From an uncultured Desulfuromonadales bacterium (GTDB lineage Bacteria; Desulfobacterota; Desulfuromonadia; Desulfuromonadales; Geopsychrobacteraceae): 11,499 bases of DNA. The first letter of the stretch is position 1. Each line of letters starts with the position of its first letter. Shown piece by piece: positions 6,301 through 11,499 of this stretch. The DNA is taken from positions 1 to 11,499 of the forward strand of contig CALZHQ010000088.1 of assembly GCA_945787295.1 (NCBI GenBank), given 5' to 3'. Below the pieces are notes generated by a model that was not told the origin of the DNA, did no database searches, and was given only the letters and a program-made list of their open reading frames with translations. A program made the position numbers and the translations under genes.

Positions 6301-9300
6301 CAATAATGTCCTGGAATACGACTTTGGAAGCTTTGTCCCACAGGAGGGGGGAGACTATCTGGTTAGATTGACGCCAACGAGTACCTCGCCCACAGAAAGT
6401 ATGACGACAATACTCCACGTGGGGGACCACGCCACTGCAACATTTACTGTTGATCCTTCGGAGTCACTGCCAGGCAATGTCAGTCTTAATGCAAACATTC
6501 GCATAAGCGGTGCTGGATCAGCTCAAGGCGCAACTCAAGATCCTCTGATTCCTCTGATTGAGGAGGCCATACAAAGGGGCGTAGACTTTGAACAACCTGC
6601 TGTCATGGATTGGCATAATACACAGGCTTGCTACGGCTGCCACGTCCAGACGCAGGCACTTTATGGTCTTGAGAAATCGAGGGAACGAGCGGTTGTTGAT
6701 CCTGCGGTGGCCCAAACTCTTTTTGATGCCTTGCGGGCATGGCAGCAGCCAAGTGGAGTGGTTCGCAGCCATCACAACTATAACACAACACAAACGCAGC
6801 TGGCACTCTGGGCATTCACGGCGTGGCACGATGAAATCGAAGCGGAACCTTATATATCGCTGTCAGCTGATTGGCTTCTCAGCGAACAACATTGGTCTGG
6901 CTTTTGGCAATGCGACCACTGCAGCGGCTGGTGGGGCTCCTATGTTTCCGCCACGGCTGTGAGTATGATAGGAATTGCCAAAGCGTACAGTTTGAACAAC
7001 GACCCAAGGTACGTCACAGCCCTGACGGAAGCCGTTCAGTATCTTCTGGCCCCCGGACGGGTCTCCGATTCTGACAACTTGAATCGAGTGCTTCAATTAA
7101 TAGGGCTCGAAGCGGCTCTTTCGGCAGTGACCGATCAGACAGTGAGAGACCAGATCAGCAGTGCGGTGGAGGCCGGGATCGCCCATTTGAAATCTGTTCA
7201 ACGAAGCGATGGTGGTTGGGGCCGTCAAACAAGCGATCTAAGCGATTCCCTTGTGACAGCGCAAGTGGTATATGCCATGGCGAAAGCCGATCTGGATGCA
7301 AACGATCAGTCGTTGCGGGATGCCACAGTTTTTCTGTTGAATAATCAATCCCCGGACGGCTCATGGGACAGCCAGAACGGTATTCTGACCACGAAGCTTG
7401 CCACGACCACGTGGGTCATAATCTCGCTGCCGATTGCGTTTGAAAGAATCGGAGGTGTCGATGCCGATCTATATGTATCCTTTCCCGACGATGTCGTTCT
7501 TAACTCATCAAACCCCAATCCGGCCGACTTTAGTAACGGAACATATCATTGGAACTTCTTGGGTGTTCTGGAGGATGGGAAGGACATTAATTTGGAGTTA
7601 ACCGGTGAGTCTCTCTTGGCCGGTGAGACCAGGACAGTTGCAGCCGCCGCTTATCTGACCTATAGGAGCACATATACTGGCGAAGTGCTGAGTTTGCCAA
7701 TAGCCATCCCGACCATCACCGGCGTGAATCCCTTGTCAGTTTCTGTGACGACTGACAAACTCGATTATTCCGGAAATGAGGAGGTTACTACCGCAACAAC
7801 AGTAACGAATATCAGTCCCGTGTTGAGAGATCCGACAGTTGAGCTATTCATCGAGGATTCGGATGGTCATCTCGTGGCAGAATTAGCAGAGTTTCAGACA
7901 CCCGCTCTCACACCACCGCATGAGGTGCCATTTTATTATGGGTGGGGAAATCGTGTTAAGTTGGTGATAGATCATACAAAGGCCGGTAGTGAGTTAACGG
8001 ACTTCCCTGTACGCATTAACCTCAGTGCCTCCTCCGGTATGAGCAACACCGATCTCTCGCAGATCTTTGATGCGTTGGGCTCCAACGGGAAAAAGATTAC
8101 CGTTCGTACTGCAGATACACTCAGTCCGTGCTATGTCGAAATCGAGAATTGGGACCCAATCGGCAAGAAGGCGACTTTGTGGGTTAAAGTGCCTTTCATC
8201 AGCTCCATTGAAGACACTATTTTGTATCTCTATTATGACACGGATCAATCGGACAATACGATGTTCGTTGGAGACTCCGGATCTCTGGCTGCAAGGAATG
8301 TGTGGAATGATAACTACACTGCTGTCTATCACATGGCACAGGATCCCTCGGCGCCGGGTTCGCGGATTATCGATTCGACTTCATATCGATACCACGGAAC
8401 AGCTAAAGGGGAAATGACATCTTCGAGTCTCGTGGATACGGAGGTGGGTAAAGCCCTCCATTTTGATGGTGTCGATGACTATATCGTGGTCTCCAGCGGG
8501 AATGTCTTGAATATTTATACGCAATGCTTGGTGGAAGCATGGGTACGAGTTGACGACTTTTCCCAGAATAACACGATCTTTCGGAAATGGCGGTCCGCCG
8601 CGGAAGATAAGCAGCTGAGAATCGGTACGAACCAAACCGTGAGTTTTTACCTTTATCCCCGTTTCGGCTCCTCACTGGTGTCAAATTCGACACTGAACGC
8701 GGGACAGCTGCACTATATTTCTGCAAGATACGATGGCGCCACGGCGCAGTTTTATTTTGATGGGATTATGGGTGCAAGCAAACCTGTTAGTGGCGACATT
8801 TATGATTCCAACCGAGAGCTTCACATCGGAAGATTTAATGATAATTGGCCAAGTTCATATTTCGATGGGGAAATAGCCGAACTTAGATTTTCCAACGTGG
8901 CCCGGTCCTCCGCATGGATCGCGGCAACCTACCACGGGAATAACGACAATCTCATCACCTTCGGCCCCATCGAATCGATCACCGATGTGGATCCGCTGTC
9001 CCAGCAGACCTTTGGTCATACCTGGAATACGGGAACGTCTCTTTCCGGCAATTACCTGGTGCGGGCCAAATTGCACGAAAACGGCGTGTTCCAGACCGAA
9101 GACACGGCAAACTTCACGATCTTACCTGACGGCACCGTCATCCCGGGCGGCGGGACACTCGGCGCCAACGTGACGACGGACAAGCTCACCTACGGCCCCA
9201 ATGAGCCCGTGGCCATCGACTCCAGAGTGCAAAGCAACAGCACCAACCACATCTTCGAAGACATCACAGCCGAAATCGCCGTTGCCGATGCGCAGGGCAC

Positions 9301-11499
9301 GCCGCTGTTCACCGACACCCGGGCGATCCCCACCCTGGCCCTGGGCCAGCTGATCGATTTTAACTCCTACTGGAACACCGCAGCCCATGCACCGGGCAAC
9401 TACCCGGTGACGCTTGAGGTGAGAGACGCAGCAGGCGCCGTTCTCGCCACGAGCAGCACGACGCTGACGATCAGCGCAGAGATCCATCCCGCCCAGCTGC
9501 TGCAAGGGGCGATCGCGGTTGATCCTGAGAGCCTGCTGCAGGGTGCGCCGGTGAACATCACCTACAACGTCACCAACATCGGCAACATCGATCTTTCCGT
9601 CGTGGATCTGTCAATTCTGACGGTCCATGTTGTGGACGAGACGATCTACGACACGTTGACCGATCAGACGGCCCTGGCCATGGGCGCGTCCTACGGGGGA
9701 ACGCAGCCGCTCGATACGACAAGCTACACCGCCAAGGACTATCTCGTCATTCTGCGAGCGAACATCTCCGGGGTGGAGGAGACCCTGGCGGGGACCTATT
9801 TCAGGGTCGAAGGGGCGCCCTCTGCGCCGTCGCTGCATGCGCCGGGCGAAGGCGTTGATGTGGAAACGCTCACGCCCGAGCTTTCGGTCAACAACGCCTC
9901 TGATCCGAACGACGACCGGCTGAGCTACGCCTTTGAGCTCTATAACGATCCCGGCCTGGCCGATCTGCTGGTCGCATCCCCCATGACCGCGGAGGGGCCA
10001 AACACCACCGCCTGGCAGGTCCCGCTGGCGCTTGAAGAGAACAGTACCTACCACTGGCGCGCCCGAGCCTATGACGATCTTCTCTTTGGCGAGTGGATGA
10101 CGCCTGCTAGCTTCCGGGTGAATGTTGCCAACGACCCACCGGGGGCACCCAGCCTCTCGAGCCCCGCGGACAACTCCGAAGTCGACACCCTGCTGCCCGT
10201 GCTAGAGGTCAACAACGCCTCCGATCCGGACAGTGAAGATCTGACCTACAACTTCGAGATCTACCTCGATGCCGGCCTCAGCACCCTGGTCTCGTCCACC
10301 ACCGGGGTCTTTGAAGGCCAAGGCACGACCGCCTGGCCGGTCAGCGTTTCGCTGATCGAAAACACCTACTATTACTGGCGAGCCCAGGCGGACGACTGGC
10401 TCGATGTGGGGCCCTGGATGCCGGCGGCCGGCTTCTTCGTCAATACCGCGAACGACGCGCCGAGCACGCCTTCGATCCTCTCGCCTACAGCCGGCTCGGA
10501 AGTTACGAGCTTTGCCACCGAGATCGTCTCGGGCAACGCCACCGATCCCGACTCCGCTACGCTCACCTATCACTTTGAGCTCGACACGGCCATGAGCTTT
10601 GACTCCCCGAACGTGCTTCGCTCCGGCGCCGTGGCCGAGGGTACCGACACCACGGCCTGGTCTGTTGAGAATCTGCAGGAGAATACCCGCTACTACGTGC
10701 GGGTCAAGGCCAGCGACGGCCAGGCGGAAAGCCCCTGGTCTGCGGTCGTTGATTTCTTCGTCAACACTGTCAATGAGCCGCCCACGGTGCCGATTCTGGC
10801 CAACCCTTCCGACGGCGGTGCGGTGAACGTCTTCACACCGAGCCTCTCGGTGCACAACGCCACCGATCCCGACGGAGATACACTGACCTACGAGTTTGAG
10901 CTCTACGCGGATGCTCTCATGGGCACCCTGGTGGCGCAGGAAGCTGGGGTTTCTCAAACCGATCCGATCACCGCCTGGACCGGGCCCGTGGCCCTCACTG
11001 AGAACAGCGTCTACTACTGGCGTGCCCGGGCGTCTGACGGCGAGCTTGCGAGCGAGTGGATGCCGCTTTCGAACTTCATGGTCAACACGGCCAACGATGC
11101 GCCGGGCGCCCCGAACCTGGAGGTGCCCATCGACGGGGCAAGTCTCGATGTCCTGACGCCGACCCTTTCGGTGCAAAACGCCTTCGATCCGGACAGCGAC
11201 CAGCTGACCTACGAATTTGAGCTCTACCTGGACGGGATCCGGGTCACGACGATCAGTGCCATCCCAGAGGATCCCTCGGGCATCACTTCGATTGCCCTCA
11301 CGGAGGATCTCACCGATGACACCACGTATACCTGGCGGGCGCGGGCTTATGACGGGGATCGCTACGGCGCGTGGATGGAGATGGCGTCCTTTTCGATCCA
11401 TCTGCCGGTTACGACCATTACGGCGACCATCGACTTTAATCCCAACACCCTGAACCAGACGAGCAACGGCAAATGGGTGGTGGTCTTCATCGAGCTTCC
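3335..11499 (+). CDS. Giant secreted multidomain protein with two toroid domains, CxxCH motif, DUF2341, LamG and Fn3-like repeats (3' end outside window)
   Basis: One frame of 2,721 codons is open to the window edge. A signal peptide is seen at residues 1-27 (hydrophobic core, cleavage after VQA), so the protein is exported. Domains in order: alpha/alpha toroid with GSWG/DGGWG motifs (28-286); six carboxypeptidase-regulatory-like beta-sandwiches (300-806); two CARDB/Ig-like domains (807-1068); second toroid with CYGCH at 1099-1103 and DGGWG/DGSW motifs near 1292 and 1341 (1070-1370); beta domain (1376-1465); split Ig-like domain (1466-1528 and about 1885-1932) enclosing DUF2341 (about 1537-1636) and a LamG/concanavalin-like lectin domain (about 1657-1878); an intact Ig-like domain (1944-2048); another CARDB-like domain (2050-2159); five Fn3-like repeats (2160-2691); then the beginning of a C-terminal domain (DFNPNTLN...GKW). 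Such modules usually serve adhesion, glycan binding or assembly at the cell surface. Enzymatic cyclase activity is not implied. Function is inferred only, and there are no operon partners in view. Confidence 0.93.
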   Translation, partial: MVAVARSFSIAFFLAYFVFLLPPKVQADIASGLAYLSSTQNLEGSWGETSTSLNALYPTTDEACSVLGSLDNAAPAYTQCSQWLQANAPYSLTEYLARHVISKVSGGADVTAEIAELLFYQGLDGGWGDAPGNDSNNLDTMFVLQALNAANHADPDPVSYGIGYLIDTQNIDGGWGVYPEDESSVFMTSLGLMAFKQYSQTLELATAINQAMDYLSVHQNADGGFGSSPSTAYETALAYLALSGATTDTATLGNAVTYLNDAQLTNGSWEEDPYSTALALRALNVSQNQPVDPPVTPSTGSVKGKVVDLSTNQPLTGALVALQSDPTNNALTDDIGEFTLVDVPAGSQALDLSLAGYASRAITFEVTAASINNLGTISLAVNPTTGIIRGTVTDAETGEPLAGATITVAGAFSSSTLSGADGSYVFNDVSPGSVNLSADKNGYLGVSGTGTVTVGGVLFFSPQLTPEAAGTGSVTGTVLDGATNLALGAVAVTLQSDPAINTITDAAGSFTLADIPSGNQQIMLVLSGYATAVLSMDIAGGSLNDLGAIALSSNPTTGTIKGSTTDVATGLPLAGVTITVTGAFSGTTAADADGNFQFNDLAPGSVSLTAEIAGYLISGGSGTVEAGGTLFFPFQMVRATGDLTGVVLDETTGLPVADAQITITAGPSVATDAAGGFLLSDLAPGTYELTVSAAGYISQGYQVMIAAGQITDMQTIHLSPTADATTVTGTVIDTDTGLPIAGADVSVVGTHLSTATNADGTYTLSGIDLLDFALKATAPGYNSQTYQITTTLFDTVNVDFSLTPAQIAALSVTEVSTDNTQYAAYENVTISATVANEGSTDAQALLFAEIEDAAGNIVALLSAVPSDVTLTPAETAQVFIQWNTGQFAPGAYSIRVKAADPASVSYSNPTGYVLAERATSAAILSTPGLDGHISLDPPVTQVDMQTPVAITSAVRNTGNLPINTTLQLEASLDGAVVYSYEVAVADLPVNNVLEYDFGSFVPQEGGDYLVRLTPTSTSPTESMTTILHVGDHATATFTVDPSESLPGNVSLNANIRISGAGSAQGATQDPLIPLIEEAIQRGVDFEQPAVMDWHNTQACYGCHVQTQALYGLEKSRERAVVDPAVAQTLFDALRAWQQPSGVVRSHHNYNTTQTQLALWAFTAWHDEIEAEPYISLSADWLLSEQHWSGFWQCDHCSGWWGSYVSATAVSMIGIAKAYSLNNDPRYVTALTEAVQYLLAPGRVSDSDNLNRVLQLIGLEAALSAVTDQTVRDQISSAVEAGIAHLKSVQRSDGGWGRQTSDLSDSLVTAQVVYAMAKADLDANDQSLRDATVFLLNNQSPDGSWDSQNGILTTKLATTTWVIISLPIAFERIGGVDADLYVSFPDDVVLNSSNPNPADFSNGTYHWNFLGVLEDGKDINLELTGESLLAGETRTVAAAAYLTYRSTYTGEVLSLPIAIPTITGVNPLSVSVTTDKLDYSGNEEVTTATTVTNISPVLRDPTVELFIEDSDGHLVAELAEFQTPALTPPHEVPFYYGWGNRVKLVIDHTKAGSELTDFPVRINLSASSGMSNTDLSQIFDALGSNGKKITVRTADTLSPCYVEIENWDPIGKKATLWVKVPFISSIEDTILYLYYDTDQSDNTMFVGDSGSLAARNVWNDNYTAVYHMAQDPSAPGSRIIDSTSYRYHGTAKGEMTSSSLVDTEVGKALHFDGVDDYIVVSSGNVLNIYTQCLVEAWVRVDDFSQNNTIFRKWRSAAEDKQLRIGTNQTVSFYLYPRFGSSLVSNSTLNAGQLHYISARYDGATAQFYFDGIMGASKPVSGDIYDSNRELHIGRFNDNWPSSYFDGEIAELRFSNVARSSAWIAATYHGNNDNLITFGPIESITDVDPLSQQTFGHTWNTGTSLSGNYLVRAKLHENGVFQTEDTANFTILPDGTVIPGGGTLGANVTTDKLTYGPNEPVAIDSRVQSNSTNHIFEDITAEIAVADAQGTPLFTDTRAIPTLALGQLIDFNSYWNTAAHAPGNYPVTLEVRDAAGAVLATSSTTLTISAEIHPAQLLQGAIAVDPESLLQGAPVNITYNVTNIGNIDLSVVDLSILTVHVVDETIYDTLTDQTALAMGASYGGTQPLDTTSYTAKDYLVILRANISGVEETLAGTYFRVEGAPSAPSLHAPGEGVDVETLTPELSVNNASDPNDDRLSYAFELYNDPGLADLLVASPMTAEGPNTTAWQVPLALEENSTYHWRARAYDDLLFGEWMTPASFRVNVANDPPGAPSLSSPADNSEVDTLLPVLEVNNASDPDSEDLTYNFEIYLDAGLSTLVSSTTGVFEGQGTTAWPVSVSLIENTYYYWRAQADDWLDVGPWMPAAGFFVNTANDAPSTPSILSPTAGSEVTSFATEIVSGNATDPDSATLTYHFELDTAMSFDSPNVLRSGAVAEGTDTTAWSVENLQENTRYYVRVKASDGQAESPWSAVVDFFVNTVNEPPTVPILANPSDGGAVNVFTPSLSVHNATDPDGDTLTYEFELYADALMGTLVAQEAGVSQTDPITAWTGPVALTENSVYYWRARASDGELASEWMPLSNFMVNTANDAPGAPNLEVPIDGASLDVLTPTLSVQNAFDPDSDQLTYEFELYLDGIRVTTISAIPEDPSGITSIALTEDLTDDTTYTWRARAYDGDRYGAWMEMASFSIHLPVTTITATIDFNPNTLNQTSNGKWVVVFIEL
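3416..4192 (+). other. First alpha/alpha toroid (squalene-cyclase/prenyltransferase-like) region
   Basis: This covers residues 28-286 of the giant protein. Repeated helical units each end in a Gly/Trp turn: GSWG at 44-47, DGGWG at 124-128, DGGWG at 172-176, DGGFG at 222-226 and NGSW at 266-269, spaced roughly 45-80 residues. Helix phrases such as ALAYLALSG lie between them. These are QW-like motifs of the terpenoid-cyclase/protein-prenyltransferase/alpha-2-macroglobulin toroid fold. I did not see the DxDD catalytic motif of squalene-hopene cyclases, so a binding or structural role is more likely than cyclisation. Confidence 0.75.
4232..5752 (+). repeat. Six tandem carboxypeptidase-regulatory-like modules, first four arranged A-B-A-B
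   Basis: The modules begin at residues 300, 386, 472, 558, 641 and 725 of the giant protein. Each follows the pattern G(x)VxDxxTxxPLxGAxVxV, then TDxxGxFxLxDvxPG, then a GY turn, as in the CarboxypepD_reg-like beta-sandwich. Units 1 and 3 share VALQSDP/VTLQSDP. Units 2 and 4 share TITVxGAF and PGSV. Both pairs are offset by exactly 172 residues, so a two-module block was duplicated. Units 5 and 6 are more divergent. These are likely stalk or spacer domains outside the cell. Confidence 0.75.
6542..7446 (+). other. Second toroid domain with c-type haem motif CxxCH
   Basis: This covers about residues 1070-1370 of the giant protein. It begins with a helix (IEEAIQRGVDF) and then W-H-N-T-Q-A-CYGCH (C1099, C1102, H1103; bases 6629-6643). 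This order, a helix, a Trp, then CxxCH followed by an ALxxLxxS helix, is what I remember from squalene-cyclase-like proteins of Planctomycetes. Further on are CDHC (1193-1196), DGGWG (1292-1296) and DGSW (1341-1344). CxxCH is the covalent haem attachment signature in exported proteins. A single motif may also bind a metal, so haem is inferred. Confidence 0.65.
7940..8968 (+). other. DUF2341 plus LamG/concanavalin-like lectin cassette
   Basis: DUF2341 spans about residues 1537-1636 of the giant protein, with phrases typical of the family: LVIDHTKAGSELTDFPVRI, then IENWDP, TLWVKVPFISS and ILYLYYDT. The LamG-type domain follows (about 1657-1878): YHMAQDPS, RIIDSTSYRYHGT, GKALHFDGVDDYI, LVEAWVRVDDF, and the closing IAELRFSNVARSSAWIAATY. 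This pairing is common in bacterial and archaeal exoproteins, where the LamG domain is thought to bind glycans or proteins. The cassette sits between two halves of an Ig-like domain. Confidence 0.8.
9812..11407 (+). repeat. Five tandem fibronectin-III-like repeats of about 107 residues
   Basis: Repeats start at bases 9812, 10142, 10463, 10784 and 11105 (residues 2160, 2270, 2377, 2484, 2591). Repeats 2, 3 and 4 are each exactly 107 residues; repeats 1 and 5 are 110 and 101. Shared pattern: P-x-x-P at the start, NA(S/T)DPD, LTYxFELY, TAW in the first four repeats, (Y/T)xWRARAxDG, then (S/G)xWM and, in repeats 1 to 4, a closing VNxxN(D/E). The third repeat is the most divergent (VRVKASDG). These are probably extracellular spacer modules; the acidic DPD turn could bind calcium, which is inference. 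Confidence 0.8.
11414..11499 (+). other. Start of a C-terminal domain (IDFNPNTLN type), cut by the window
   Basis: After the last Fn3-like repeat the protein reads TATIDFNPNTLN, then SNGKWVVVFIEL at the edge. A very similar phrase (DxDPxTLN, KGKW, YIELP) begins a short domain that I know near the C-terminus of many bacterial and archaeal exoproteins. If so, the protein may end within a few hundred residues beyond the window. Confidence 0.5.

Noticed and set aside
5735..6430. 231-residue minus-strand open frame, plus similar ones at 4988-5485 and 9611-10054
   Set aside because: All lie opposite recognisable beta-sandwich coding sequence and have Cys/Arg/Gly-rich compositions with no motif.
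10202..11401. Open frame of 399 residues on the minus strand
   Set aside because: It lies opposite the GC-rich Fn3-like repeats, mirrors their period, and is rich in Arg, Gly and Val. The plus-strand frame has clear domain patterns, so this is an antisense shadow.
4232..11407. Repeated DNA as CRISPR or satellite array
   Set aside because: The repeats are in-frame protein modules with diverged DNA; no short identical repeats with unique spacers occur.
1..11499. tRNA or rRNA genes
   Set aside because: None recognised on either strand by eye.

Overview
The window looks like an accessory stretch of a Gram-negative, probably environmental, bacterial chromosome or contig. The basis is inference: Shine-Dalgarno sequences, a Sec-type signal peptide on a very large exoprotein, an IS630-type insertion sequence, and domain families (DUF2341, LamG, squalene-cyclase-like toroid with CxxCH) that I know from Desulfobacterota, Planctomycetes and similar bacteria. 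No ribosomal or other phylogenetic marker is present, so taxonomy stays uncertain.

Layout. 1-119: left flank with no convincing gene. 117-1260: a complete IS630-family element with one transposase on the minus strand, perfect terminal inverted repeats and a TA target duplication inside CTAG. Its promoter appears to give a leaderless transcript, and its stop codon is supplied by the target site. 1260-2193: remnants of one or two genes. Joining the two IS flanks restores one open frame of about 212 codons encoding a two-helix membrane protein, so the IS appears to have landed near its 5' end. A second, unrecognised 187-residue frame overlaps it and may have arisen by frameshift. 2489-2752 (minus): a small four-cysteine, zinc-ribbon-like protein with a strong ribosome binding site. 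2753-3334: a gene-free leader region with weak inverted repeats.

3335-11499: one uninterrupted frame of 2,721 codons, still open at the window edge. I followed it codon by codon and found no stop or frame change. In order it encodes a signal peptide, an alpha/alpha toroid (squalene-cyclase-like), six carboxypeptidase-regulatory-like beta-sandwiches, two CARDB/Ig-like domains, a second toroid with a haem c-type CxxCH motif, more Ig-like domains, a DUF2341-LamG pair that seems to be inserted inside one of these Ig-like domains, five tandem fibronectin-III-like repeats, and the start of a C-terminal domain.

The central part of this gene (about 6.1-8.9 kb) is clearly AT-richer than its two ends, which suggests assembly from modules of different origin. 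The most interesting candidate in the window is this giant secreted protein, which combines two toroids, one with a possible c-type haem site, with many adhesive or carbohydrate-binding-type modules. It has no recognisable operon partners here, so its function is open.
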